This document shows, in pieces, positions 34,260-43,519 of a stretch of DNA of 60,877 bases. Each line of letters opens with the position of its first letter. Position 1 is the stretch's first letter. Source of the stretch: Candidatus Gastranaerophilales bacterium (GTDB lineage: Bacteria > Cyanobacteriota > Vampirovibrionia > Gastranaerophilales > Gastranaerophilaceae); contig CALURV010000006.1 in NCBI GenBank assembly GCA_944323285.1, positions 1-60,877 of the forward strand, given 5' to 3'. The notes beneath the pieces are model-generated. The model was not told where the DNA came from. It made no database searches and saw nothing but the letters and a program-made list of their open reading frames with translations. A program made the position numbers and the translations under genes.

Positions 34260-35558
34260 ATGAACAATTATAAAGCAAATCCTGATAATATTATAGAAGA
34301 AATGCTTAATTCAATCGGAGAAAAAAGTTTTGATGGCTTGTATTCAATGATTGATAAAAAAGTATTAATGGAGAAATTAGATTTACCTAAAGCACTTAGT
34401 GAATATCAAACACAAAGGGAAGTAAAAAATATAGCGAAATTAAATAAAATTGATTATTCATACTTTATAGGAGCAGGCGCATATAAAAGATTTATTCCTG
34501 CTGCGATTTCACAAATAGCATCAAGATTTGAATTCAATACAGCATATACTCCATATCAACCGGAAATATCGCAAGGAACATTGCAAGTTATCTATGAATT
34601 TCAATCTATGATATGTGATTTAACAGGAATGGATGTATGCAATGCATCAGTTTATGATGCAGGTAATGCTTGCAGTGAAGCAATATTAATGGCAGCAAGA
34701 ATTAGCGGCAAAAATAAAGTATTAGTTTCTAAATGTATAAATCCTGAATATTTAGAAGTTATAAAAACGTACACCCATGCCGGAAATATTGAAATAGAAG
34801 AAGTTGAGACTAAAGACTTTAAGACAAATATAAAAGCAATAGAAGATAAACTTAAATCAGGAGAATATGCAGGATTAATAATACAAAATCCCAATTTTTA
34901 CGGAACAATTGAGGATATTGACATCATTAAATCAATAGAAAAGCATCAAAAAACCATGCTAATAGTATGCGTTGATATAACAAGCTGCAGCGTATTAAAA
35001 AAGCCCATAGAATATAATGCTGATATAGTAATTGGTGATGTTCAGTCTTTTGGCAATAGTTTATCATATGGCGGACCATACGCAGGTTTTATAGCTACAT
35101 TAGATAAATATAAAAGACAAATGCCCGGAAGAATAGTAGGAAGAACAATTGATGCCGATGGCAAACAAGCTTTTACATTAACACTTCAAGCGAGAGAACA
35201 ACATATAAGAAGAGAAAAAGCAACAAGTAATATATGTTCTAATCAAGGTTTAGCAATATTAAATGCATTAGTATATATGTCTTTAATGGGGTATAAAGGA
35301 ATAAAGCAAGTTGCATATCTAAGTGCAAAAAATGCAAAAATATTAGCAGACGGATTAAAATTAAAAGGATTCAAAATATTAAATAAAGATTTCTTCAATG
35401 AATTTATCTTGGAAGTAGAGAATGCTGATATTTTTATACAAAAAATGAAAGAAAAAGGGATAATAGCCGGATTAAAATTAAACAATAATCAAATCTTAGT
35501 TTGTACAACTGAAATAAATACAAATGAAGAAATAAATAAATACATTGAATTTGCATAA
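34260..35558 (+). CDS. gcvPA: Glycine dehydrogenase (decarboxylating) subunit 1
   Basis: The 432-residue N-terminal half of the split P protein. Diagnostic lines are FIGAGAYKRFIPAAISQ, EFNTAYTPYQPEISQGTLQ, YDAGNACSEAILMAAR and YGGPYAGFIAT. This subunit lacks the pyridoxal-phosphate lysine, which is in subunit 2 (gcvPB). gcvPB normally follows; here the next gene is a glycosyltransferase. Either gcvPB is elsewhere or the complex is incomplete. The start is 2 bp after the gcvH stop. Confidence 0.95.
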   Translation: MNNYKANPDNIIEEMLNSIGEKSFDGLYSMIDKKVLMEKLDLPKALSEYQTQREVKNIAKLNKIDYSYFIGAGAYKRFIPAAISQIASRFEFNTAYTPYQPEISQGTLQVIYEFQSMICDLTGMDVCNASVYDAGNACSEAILMAARISGKNKVLVSKCINPEYLEVIKTYTHAGNIEIEEVETKDFKTNIKAIEDKLKSGEYAGLIIQNPNFYGTIEDIDIIKSIEKHQKTMLIVCVDITSCSVLKKPIEYNADIVIGDVQSFGNSLSYGGPYAGFIATLDKYKRQMPGRIVGRTIDADGKQAFTLTLQAREQHIRREKATSNICSNQGLAILNALVYMSLMGYKGIKQVAYLSAKNAKILADGLKLKGFKILNKDFFNEFILEVENADIFIQKMKEKGIIAGLKLNNNQILVCTTEINTNEEINKYIEFA

Positions 35559-35581
35559 TGATTTCAAGAAAAGGATACGGA

Positions 35582-37309
35582 ATGAATTATATAAAAAAGC
35601 ACATAGGAATATTTATATCAATGTTTTTAATATTAATGTGCATTATTCTGTATTTCATAAATTTAGGAGAATACCCATTAATAGATACTGATGAGACGAA
35701 ATTCGTATCAATAGCAAGGGATATGCTAAATCTAAATAATTGGATAACACCCAAATTAAATGGAAATAATTATTATGATAGTACACCTTTATTATTTTGG
35801 CTAATAAATATATCATTTATAGCATTTGGCAAAATAAGCACATTTGCGGCACGAATACCAATCTTTGTTATTTGTTTATTAGGATTTTTATCTTTATACA
35901 TAACTGTTTCTAAAATTCTTACAAAAACATATGCTATGATTATTTCATTAATAATAATGACAAGTTTTGGACTGATAGTATTCGGCAGACTCACTACAAA
36001 TGATATCTTATTCAGTTTTATTTCAATGATTTCAGTCTTATTATCTTTTATATTATTAATGACAAATGCAAAAATAAAAAAAGATATAATATGGATATTA
36101 ATATATATTTTCATTAGTCTATCCATACTAGCCGGCGGATTTTTCGGAATTTTACCAATAGTTATAATATTCCTGCTTCATTTATTTGCAGGTAAATTAA
36201 AAGAGATTTTTAACCCAGCAAGACTGTTTATAGGGTTATTAATAATATTATTAATCGCAAGTCCTTGGTTTTTAATTATGTTTAAACAACACCAAATAAT
36301 ATTTTTGAAAAGTTTTATTTTAAATTATGAAATAATTCAAACTATCAATATAAAAAATTGTTTAAATGCAATATGTTTATTTTTACTTGGTTTTATGCCT
36401 TGGACATTCTCTTTTTTATGGATTATAGGTTCAAAGTATAAAGATATTAAAAATTCCATAATTTCATATTTTAAAAATAATTCTCAAGATAAGTTAAATG
36501 AGAAATGGCATAAATTAAGTAAAGTAGATAAATTTTTATCATTAAATACGATTACATTTTTTACAGCATCAATTTTTGCACTTCTATATGGAAGTAAATA
36601 TATATATTTAATATTATTTCTAACATTTCCTGCATCTTGTATATCAGGTCATTATTGGTATGAATATATATTTAGAAAAAAACATGACAAGAGCATTTTC
36701 TTTGCAACAATGATACCAAATTTATTATTTATAATATGCTCTTTTGTAGGTTTATTTGGTCATAATTTTATAAATACACTAACTACAAGCGGATTTAATT
36801 TTTTAATAATTCCATTAATAATTATATTTTTTATAATACCATTAATATCAATATTTTCTATTATATTAAAAGGAAGAATAGCAGCATTCATTTCCAATAT
36901 AATATTAATGTTATGTTTATCTTTCGTATTAACACCAGGAATTTTTAACTTTATAACAATAAATGGAGGAGAACAAGACTTAATTGTATTTGCACGAAAA
37001 AGTAATATTGATAAAGTAAAATTAGCAACCTTTACAGCATCAAAAAAATACAGTCTTGTATATTACTATGATGGACAAGTAGATTATCATTCAAACAAAG
37101 ACTTTAAATGGTTAAAAGAATTCCTTTCAAAAAATGATAACGGATATGTTATTACCGAAATAAAAGATTTATGGTATATAGAAGCGGAAAACATAAAATA
37201 CATGCTACTTGACTCAGGTAAAAGATATTGTTTGATTAAATACTTACCTGAAATTAAAGAAGAAGAAAATGAAAAAGAAAATAATGAAATAGAGATTATA
37301 ATAAACTAG
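35582..37309 (+). CDS. Family 39 (ArnT-like) membrane glycosyltransferase
   Basis: An integral membrane protein of 575 residues with about a dozen hydrophobic segments. The first periplasmic loop contains YPLIDTDETKFVSIARDM, where the DxDE motif is the catalytic signature of GT39/ArnT-type enzymes that use polyprenyl-phosphate sugars. It probably modifies lipid A or another envelope glycan. I prefer the ATG at 35582, with AAGGA upstream, to the one at 35558 that overlaps the gcvPA stop. Its position after gcvPA seems unrelated to glycine metabolism. Confidence 0.82.
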   Translation: MNYIKKHIGIFISMFLILMCIILYFINLGEYPLIDTDETKFVSIARDMLNLNNWITPKLNGNNYYDSTPLLFWLINISFIAFGKISTFAARIPIFVICLLGFLSLYITVSKILTKTYAMIISLIIMTSFGLIVFGRLTTNDILFSFISMISVLLSFILLMTNAKIKKDIIWILIYIFISLSILAGGFFGILPIVIIFLLHLFAGKLKEIFNPARLFIGLLIILLIASPWFLIMFKQHQIIFLKSFILNYEIIQTINIKNCLNAICLFLLGFMPWTFSFLWIIGSKYKDIKNSIISYFKNNSQDKLNEKWHKLSKVDKFLSLNTITFFTASIFALLYGSKYIYLILFLTFPASCISGHYWYEYIFRKKHDKSIFFATMIPNLLFIICSFVGLFGHNFINTLTTSGFNFLIIPLIIIFFIIPLISIFSIILKGRIAAFISNIILMLCLSFVLTPGIFNFITINGGEQDLIVFARKSNIDKVKLATFTASKKYSLVYYYDGQVDYHSNKDFKWLKEFLSKNDNGYVITEIKDLWYIEAENIKYMLLDSGKRYCLIKYLPEIKEEENEKENNEIEIIIN

Positions 37310-37324
37310 AAAACAACAGCTAAT

Positions 37325-37534
37325 ATGTTAAAAAAAATATTAATAAAAATAATAAATATTTATCAATTCATATCAAAGTATACACCATCAGTATGCAGAT
37401 TTTATCCAACGTGTTCAGAGTATACTAAACAAGCAATAATAAAATACGGTATAGTAAAAGGTATTTTTTTAGGGATAAAAAGAATATTAAAATGTCATCC
37501 ATTTCATCCAGGAGGATACGATCCACTTCCATAG
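37325..37534 (+). CDS. yidD: Membrane protein insertion efficiency factor YidD
   Basis: The 69-residue product has the YidD core: [21 protein letters not shown] with its conserved Cys pair, then [20 protein letters not shown]. YidD assists YidC-dependent membrane insertion. Its usual neighbours rnpA and yidC are not here; instead it follows the glycosyltransferase by 15 bp. Length is as expected. Confidence 0.95.
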   Translation: MLKKILIKIINIYQFISKYTPSVCRFYPTCSEYTKQAIIKYGIVKGIFLGIKRILKCHPFHPGGYDPLP

Positions 37535-37620
37535 ATATTGTAACAAAAGATAACAAAGGCAATAAAAAAGACAATTTTTTTTATCTTAAATGTTTATAAA
37601 TAACAGTTAAGGTAAGTGGT

Positions 37621-37701
37621 ATGCCAAACATTAAAATATATGAAAAGACAGAAGCAAACAAAGCTCTAGTAGAATTTATGAACTTAGTCTGGGGGCTTTA
37701 A
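37621..37701 (+). CDS. 26-residue small protein coupled to the next gene
   Basis: An ATG at 37621 after AAGG opens a 26-codon frame beginning MPNIKIYEKTEA and ending VWGL. Its TAA shares one base with the ATG of the following gene (TAATG), the arrangement of translational coupling. The composition is protein-like. It may be a regulatory upstream frame or a genuine small protein. I do not recognise it. Confidence 0.45.
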   Translation: MPNIKIYEKTEANKALVEFMNLVWGL

Positions 37702-39041
37702 TGCAAATAGGTCCACAAATAATATCAAAATTAGGATCACCGAATTCAAAACTTCCTTTGGCAGCAAAGGATATATTTAACAGTGCCGGATATACCTATT
37801 TTTCGTATGATGCAGGAGGGAAAGTAGAAGGAAAAGACAGATTTGTTGACGAACTGGGAACAGGTCTTATATGGTTATTTGGGATTCCGACATATAAGAA
37901 GATTATAGATAAAACACTATTTAAAGCGGCAAAAATCAATCCGGATGTTGATGTAAGAATATTAAAAAATAAAGATTATTTAAAATCTGCAATAGAGAAT
38001 GCACCGACAGAAGAAATAATAAAAGATTTAACGAAAGCAAGTGAAAATATACCCAAAACAAAAGCACTAACATTTTTAAAATTTGCATTAGCTTTAGGAA
38101 TGACAATGTTATCATATTTTGCACTCACAAAATTTAAACAAAATATGACAAAAAAGGCTATTGAAAAAGAATTTATGGCTGAAAAAGCTAAAGAACAGAA
38201 GAATAATGTAAAGCAAAATAACATTGAAATAAGTCCAATATTTAAAGATTTTATAGCGACAACAACAAAAAATAATCCTTCATTTGGTTCTTCTGCAGCT
38301 ATAAATATAGCAGAAGAATTTATGCTAAATCCAATAAAAAATATGATAATTCTTGATGCAGGAATTAGCACATCAAGAATAAAAAATGCAAGAACAAAAG
38401 GAGAAGCTGCCGAATATGCGATAAAAGAAGGCTCATTTCTATTTTTTGTATATGGAGCAGGAAAAGTTATACAAAAAGGTATCGAAAAATTATCGGAGAA
38501 ACTATTTAAAATTCCAATATCATTAGATGCAAAACTATTATCATCTAAATCTGCAAAAGATATACTATCTAATCCGAATTTACAAAAAGATATAAATGAT
38601 TTTGCAAATTTATTAACAAAAAAAGACAAAATTAAAGACATATATGATTTCATATTCAAGAATCAGGATAACATAGTAGTAAAAGCCGCAAAAAAATCTA
38701 GAATAATATCTACAATAAAAGATGCGGCAGGAAAAGAACAAATTGATACAAGGAAATATATAGACTTAAAAGATATTGAAAAATTAATAAAAGATCTTAA
38801 AACATTTATAAAAAATGGAGAAGAAAAAAATATAAGTTCATACATAAATAAAGTTAAAATTAATAAAGTAGCTTCGACTATAATTAATGTCGGAATATGT
38901 TGTTTAGCGCTTGGTTATATAGTTCCCAAAATGATGTATAAATACAGAAAAGCGCATCAAAATGGTAAAAATGATTTTCACGTAAAAACAGAATATGAAA
39001 AAGAACTAGCAGCGAAACAAACAAAACCCACTTTAAAATAA
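37701..39041 (+). CDS. Membrane-associated protein of unknown family
   Basis: A 446-residue Lys-rich protein with at least two likely membrane segments (ALTFLKFALALGMTMLSYFAL near residue 125, and VASTIINVGICCLALGYIVP near residue 410). Weaker hydrophobic patches lie near 240. The middle contains KNNPSFGSSAAINIAEEF; the SFGS patch resembles those in two other unrecognised proteins here. There is no signal peptide or enzyme motif. It may be a lineage-specific envelope protein. Confidence 0.7.
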   Translation: MQIGPQIISKLGSPNSKLPLAAKDIFNSAGYTYFSYDAGGKVEGKDRFVDELGTGLIWLFGIPTYKKIIDKTLFKAAKINPDVDVRILKNKDYLKSAIENAPTEEIIKDLTKASENIPKTKALTFLKFALALGMTMLSYFALTKFKQNMTKKAIEKEFMAEKAKEQKNNVKQNNIEISPIFKDFIATTTKNNPSFGSSAAINIAEEFMLNPIKNMIILDAGISTSRIKNARTKGEAAEYAIKEGSFLFFVYGAGKVIQKGIEKLSEKLFKIPISLDAKLLSSKSAKDILSNPNLQKDINDFANLLTKKDKIKDIYDFIFKNQDNIVVKAAKKSRIISTIKDAAGKEQIDTRKYIDLKDIEKLIKDLKTFIKNGEEKNISSYINKVKINKVASTIINVGICCLALGYIVPKMMYKYRKAHQNGKNDFHVKTEYEKELAAKQTKPTLK

Positions 39042-39051
39042 TATTATAATA

Positions 39052-39060
39052 TGCTATACT
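39052..39060 (+). promoter_or_regulatory. Extended -10 promoter upstream of 39088
   Basis: TGCTATACT, an extended -10 element, lies 27 bp before the ATG of the 94-residue gene and follows the stop of the previous gene. A strong ribosome binding site (GGGAAAGGAAGCAAGG) follows. Confidence 0.5.
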
Positions 39061-39087
39061 AAAAAAGTAGAGGGAAAGGAAGCAAGG

Positions 39088-39372
39088 ATGTTATCATCAT
39101 ATTTAGCTATGACAAACGCAATAATGTCTCATAATGCAGCCACTGCAAATTTAATGCAGTCATCAAATAATATGCTTTCTGCAATAGCATTTGGAAATAG
39201 TCTTCCTTTAAAACCCTCATTTAGTGCTTCTGATAATCTTGAACTTCAAAACAAGGCAAATGAAACAAAAATTTCAATATTGCAGAAAATAATAGATGCT
39301 ATAAAAGCAAAACTTGGTAAAGATATAGAAAAATCAACACCAAAATATTCTGGAGTTAATTATAAAGCATAA
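39088..39372 (+). CDS. Small unknown protein
   Basis: A 94-residue protein. The N-terminal 35 residues are rich in Ala, Met, Asn and Ser (LAMTNAIMSHNAATANLMQS) and may form an amphipathic helix. SLPLKPSFSASD follows, then a Lys-rich helix. It has its own likely promoter and a strong ribosome binding site, so it may be highly expressed. I do not recognise the family. Confidence 0.65.
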   Translation: MLSSYLAMTNAIMSHNAATANLMQSSNNMLSAIAFGNSLPLKPSFSASDNLELQNKANETKISILQKIIDAIKAKLGKDIEKSTPKYSGVNYKA

Positions 39373-39388
39373 TCCGTATAAATAGATT

Positions 39389-39416
39389 TTGTTTATCCTG
39401 CTATATATGATATAAT
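39389..39416 (+). promoter_or_regulatory. Promoter of the metalloprotease gene
   Basis: TTGTTT (39389-39394) and TATAAT (39411-39416), 16 bp apart, with TGA directly before the -10 (extended type). The ATG follows 25 bp downstream after GGGAGG. Confidence 0.6.
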
Positions 39417-39440
39417 CATACTAATAGCGGGAGGATTTAG

Positions 39441-41126
39441 ATGGCGAAAAAAGAGACTCAACCTATATCTTTAAAATTTCTTATTTTTATAATTGCAATG
39501 TTTACAATTATATTATTTTACGCAACAAGTCCAAATGATGTAAAAAAAATCAAAGAAACAAAAACTTATGAGGAAATGCTTGAATATAATAATGCAAGTT
39601 CTATATATGAAAAAAATAAAAAAAATGAAAACCAAATACAAAAAAATAATATTAATGAATATACAAATAAAAAAAATGTACAATCATACAATATACAAAG
39701 AACAAAAACTTATAATAATATAAAAGATACTAATACCAATAAAAAAACTAATACAAATATATCATCAAATAAAATAAAAAATAAAGTTAATCAAGAACAA
39801 TATAATAAATTATTAGATTCACTAAAAGATATCCCAATCCAAAGTACTAACTCAATAGAAGTAATAGTAAATAAATTTTTAACCTACAAAGGATATCCTC
39901 AAGGAATAATAAAAGTAACAGAAGAAACAATGGGAGAATCAGCAGTAAAAACCCAAAGCAGTTATTTAATAGCACAATTTGAATTTCCTACTGGGGAAAT
40001 TAAAATATCAAGAGAACAATTATACAAACTTGATATGAAACTAATAATTTCAATAATAGCTCATGAATTAGATCATTTTGAGAAAATAGCTCAAGTATGT
40101 AAATCAATGGGTATGGAAGAATTTAGTAAATTATTAGCAGAAAACGGAATAAAAAATTTTAATGAAGCATTTTGGATAAGAGCAACTCAATATACAGATT
40201 TAACAAATTTTGACTCAAAATTATATACAACTGCATTAAAAAGATATTTAAATCAAAATAAAATAGAACTTACAAGTTCCTATTCTGACTTTTACAGGTT
40301 AGCAGAAACGATGAGAAACCCTTTAGAAATAAGTGCATATGGGGTTTCTGATTATATTCAAAATTACTATGGTATTCCTTTGACAGAAGGGCCAATGAAA
40401 AATATTACAAAAAAGTTCAATGAAGTTGATTGGGCTATATATAATTTAACAAATCAAAATGAGATTATAAAGAACGAAAGAATACCATTGTTCGATTATT
40501 TTTACATTAAAGCTATAATAAAAACATTTCCAAAATATAAACCAATATTAGATAATTGTATTTCACAATACGATGGTGATTTGACAATGTTTTGGTTAAA
40601 CTTCGAAAAAATATTAAGTAATTTTTATATAAATGGGAAAATAGATGAAAAAAGTTTAAAAATAATATTAACCCTATTAACTGAAATAAAAAAAGAAGCA
40701 GAAAAAGGGATTTCTGACGAAGAAATTGCAAATGCACTAAAATACAAAGTTAAAACAATTATATCCAATATAGTATACCCAAATGCAATAAAAAATATAA
40801 GAAAGACATCAATATCATATTTAAGATATATAAAAGCAAAAAATATATCGCAACCCAAAACTGAACTTGATTTAATATTAACATTATTATGCATAGAAAA
40901 TGAATTATATACAAATAATAATAATCAAGTAGCTCTATATTATATGAAAATACCAGAAGAATTAAAAACTTTATACAATATAAATATAAATAGTCAAAGA
41001 TACCATTTTATATATAATAATTCTGAATTTAAAAAACTGTTAAATGAGAAAGGAACAACTGACCAAAACTTATTAACACAGTTAATAGAAACCCATAGAT
41101 TAAACATAAAAATAAAAAATCATTAA
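39441..41126 (+). CDS. Membrane-anchored HExxH zinc metallopeptidase-like protein
   Basis: A 561-residue protein with one N-terminal membrane segment (LKFLIFIIAMFTIILFYA) and no cleavage site. A low-complexity Asn/Lys/Thr linker follows (about 45-115), then a folded domain. SIIAHELDHFEKIAQ at about 204-218 gives the zinc-binding HELDH (208-212). A distal acidic ligand could be in NPLEISAYGVSDYIQ near residue 295, where E followed by A-Y is reminiscent of gluzincins such as those with HExxH...E. The peptidase domain would face the periplasm. The substrate is unknown. The rest of the protein is helical. Confidence 0.7.
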   Translation: MAKKETQPISLKFLIFIIAMFTIILFYATSPNDVKKIKETKTYEEMLEYNNASSIYEKNKKNENQIQKNNINEYTNKKNVQSYNIQRTKTYNNIKDTNTNKKTNTNISSNKIKNKVNQEQYNKLLDSLKDIPIQSTNSIEVIVNKFLTYKGYPQGIIKVTEETMGESAVKTQSSYLIAQFEFPTGEIKISREQLYKLDMKLIISIIAHELDHFEKIAQVCKSMGMEEFSKLLAENGIKNFNEAFWIRATQYTDLTNFDSKLYTTALKRYLNQNKIELTSSYSDFYRLAETMRNPLEISAYGVSDYIQNYYGIPLTEGPMKNITKKFNEVDWAIYNLTNQNEIIKNERIPLFDYFYIKAIIKTFPKYKPILDNCISQYDGDLTMFWLNFEKILSNFYINGKIDEKSLKIILTLLTEIKKEAEKGISDEEIANALKYKVKTIISNIVYPNAIKNIRKTSISYLRYIKAKNISQPKTELDLILTLLCIENELYTNNNNQVALYYMKIPEELKTLYNININSQRYHFIYNNSEFKKLLNEKGTTDQNLLTQLIETHRLNIKIKNH

Positions 41127-41268
41127 TATAAATTTTTTGATAACAAAAATGGATAAGTTGAATAAGATTATAAAACCAGAATTAATATTTGATATTTAAA
41201 ATAAATACTTCCAATAGAGGTAGTTTTATGATTTAATTTAGTTGTAGAGAATAACTGAGAAAAGCAAA

Positions 41269-42219
41269 ATGATAAAGATATTAAAAACAGAAGATAATAA
41301 AGCACTTGCAAGACTCAGCATAAGCGAAGCTGTATCAGGTTCTTGGTTCAGCCTAATAGATCCTACGGAAGAAGAAATAAAACAAGTATCACTAGTTTTA
41401 GGGTTAGACGAAGATTTTCTAAGAAATTCATTAGACTTAGATGAAAGGTCTCGTATAGAAATAGAAGATGGGAATACCCTAATCATAACAAATTTACCAA
41501 TAATGACAGAAGATGGATGTTTTGATACTCTGCCATTAGGTATTATATATACCCCAACTTCAATAATGACAGTTTGTTCTAAAGATAATAATATACTTGC
41601 ATCATTTAATGAAGGAACTGCTTATTCTTTTGACACAAGAAATAAAACTGAATTTATGCTAAAAATATTATATCGTTCTGTAAAATTTTATTTAAAGTAT
41701 CTAGATATAATAAATAGGACATCAGAAAATATAGAGAATGAACTTCAAAAAGCAACAAATAATAAAGCCCTATTTCAACTAATGGAGATACAGAAAACAT
41801 TAGTATATTTTTCAACAGCATTAAAAGATAATGATATAGTTCTTCAAAAGATAATGAGAATGACTAGATCAACATCCTTAAATTATTTAAAAACGACCGA
41901 AGAAGATATCGATTTGCTTGAAGATGTAATTATAGATACACGTCAGGCAATTGAAATGGTAGATATGCATAGAATGATATTAGAAGCAATGATGGAAGGT
42001 TTTGCTTCTATTATTAATAATAATTTGAACCAAGTAATGAAGTTCTTAGCTGCAATAACAATTATAATGTCAATTCCAACAATGATAGGCGGTTTATGGG
42101 GAATGAATGTTAGAGTTCCATACGGACATAATCCTTATGGTTTTTTAATAGTAGTAGCTTTATCAATAATAACATCTATTGCAGTTGTAGTATATTTTAG
42201 AAAAAAAGGTATGTTTTAA
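41269..42219 (+). CDS. corA: CorA family magnesium transporter
   Basis: The 316 residues show the CorA layout: a long cytoplasmic alpha/beta and coiled-coil part, then two C-terminal membrane helices. The signature GMN follows the first helix (MIGGLWGMNVRVPYG near residue 285). It forms a pentameric Mg2+ or Co2+ channel in the inner membrane. The 142-bp leader was checked for a magnesium riboswitch and none was seen. It is followed 7 bp later by the next gene. Confidence 0.92.
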   Translation: MIKILKTEDNKALARLSISEAVSGSWFSLIDPTEEEIKQVSLVLGLDEDFLRNSLDLDERSRIEIEDGNTLIITNLPIMTEDGCFDTLPLGIIYTPTSIMTVCSKDNNILASFNEGTAYSFDTRNKTEFMLKILYRSVKFYLKYLDIINRTSENIENELQKATNNKALFQLMEIQKTLVYFSTALKDNDIVLQKIMRMTRSTSLNYLKTTEEDIDLLEDVIIDTRQAIEMVDMHRMILEAMMEGFASIINNNLNQVMKFLAAITIIMSIPTMIGGLWGMNVRVPYGHNPYGFLIVVALSIITSIAVVVYFRKKGMF

Positions 42220-42226
42220 GAAGCAG

Positions 42227-43519
42227 GTGGAGAACTTGAAAACAGTATCAGTTTTAATAATTACAAATAAATCAGACATAGGAAATCGAATTTCTGAAAA
42301 AATAAAGTTATTAAGGGAGTGTGATACAATAAAAATTGTATCATATATTGAATCAATATCAGTTCTAAATACTACCCAACCTTCACTAATACTTTTATAT
42401 TGTTCTGATACAGATTCCGTCGGTATAATAAAAGAAATTCGTTCAATAACAGCCCTAGATAAAGTTCCAATATTATTTATAACAGATAAACTAAATGAAG
42501 AAAAATTATTTTATGCATTTGATAATGGAATTGATGATTTCTTCTTTTTATCAGATCCTGATTCCATTATATTAATGAGGATATTTTTAACCTTACAAAA
42601 ATCCGTATTATATAAGCAAATTGATATAAATAAAGAAATACTAATATCTGCAAATATAATAGATAAGCAGAGCGGAATATATTTAAAAGAATATACCCCA
42701 ATTGTATTAAGAAATTTCTTCAGTAAAAGTATAGAAGAAAACCTTGAGAATACAATATTTATGTATGTAAAACCCATATCCAAAAACAAGAAACGCCTAA
42801 ATATGTATAAAATTGCAAATACTATAAAATCAATTCCAAGAGGTAATGATATAGTAGCATATGGTAAAGCCGCAGGTTTTTATTTAATATTATATAATGC
42901 TGGAAAATCTGGGGCAAAAACAGTTACATCGAGAATTAAAGCGGCATTAAATGAAGAATGTAAAATATATGCATGTGCAGCTGAAATAACAACTTCATTT
43001 GAAGAGATGGAGAGTGTTTTATATAAGTCCATAAAAGAGCAAATTGAAAATGGAGAAGAATTTAATTATTTATATGATACAAATTTAACTGAAGCAGTCA
43101 ATATTATGGACATAAAAGATGAAAACGGTAAAAGATTTAAAGTTTTTAAGAAAGAGTTTATTAAAAATTTTGAAAAAATAGTTGCACCTGTATTTTATCA
43201 GATACAAACCAAAACTTCTGATAAGTTTAAAGATATAGAAATTAAATATTATATTAATGAAGACGAAAGTAAATTTTCAATAAAAAAAGAAGATTTATAT
43301 TCAGAATTATTAATAACATACCCAACATATATAAAAGTTATAATAGATATAAAACATTTTGAAAAAGATAAAGAAAAAGAAGTTAAAAGACTAACATACG
43401 ATTTTGAAGATTTTTCAGATGAAAAAATAAGCTTATTATTAGAAGAAATGATAAATGATTTCGAAAATAAAATAAGTTTAAATATACTCTATAATACGGA
43501 CAAACGAAATGAGAAATAG
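42227..43519 (+). CDS. Receiver-like plus degenerate GGDEF protein
   Basis: Residues 1-125 resemble a response-regulator receiver fold (VSVLIITNKSDIGNRISEKIK, LILLYCSDTDS in place of the usual phospho-Asp strand). Residues 155-270 resemble a diguanylate cyclase fold, but where GGDEF is expected (after DIVAYG) the sequence is KAAGF, so it cannot make cyclic di-GMP. The C-terminal 150 residues are unknown. The GTG at 42227 gives 430 residues; a TTG at 42236 has a better-spaced AGGTGG and may be the true start. It lies 7 bp after corA and overlaps the next gene by 11 bp. Confidence 0.65.
   Translation: MENLKTVSVLIITNKSDIGNRISEKIKLLRECDTIKIVSYIESISVLNTTQPSLILLYCSDTDSVGIIKEIRSITALDKVPILFITDKLNEEKLFYAFDNGIDDFFFLSDPDSIILMRIFLTLQKSVLYKQIDINKEILISANIIDKQSGIYLKEYTPIVLRNFFSKSIEENLENTIFMYVKPISKNKKRLNMYKIANTIKSIPRGNDIVAYGKAAGFYLILYNAGKSGAKTVTSRIKAALNEECKIYACAAEITTSFEEMESVLYKSIKEQIENGEEFNYLYDTNLTEAVNIMDIKDENGKRFKVFKKEFIKNFEKIVAPVFYQIQTKTSDKFKDIEIKYYINEDESKFSIKKEDLYSELLITYPTYIKVIIDIKHFEKDKEKEVKRLTYDFEDFSDEKISLLLEEMINDFENKISLNILYNTDKRNEK

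Noticed and set aside
41127-41268. Magnesium riboswitch or small gene before corA
   Set aside because: A 16-codon frame and a 2-codon frame after AGAGG are present, but neither these nor a recognisable M-box structure could be supported.
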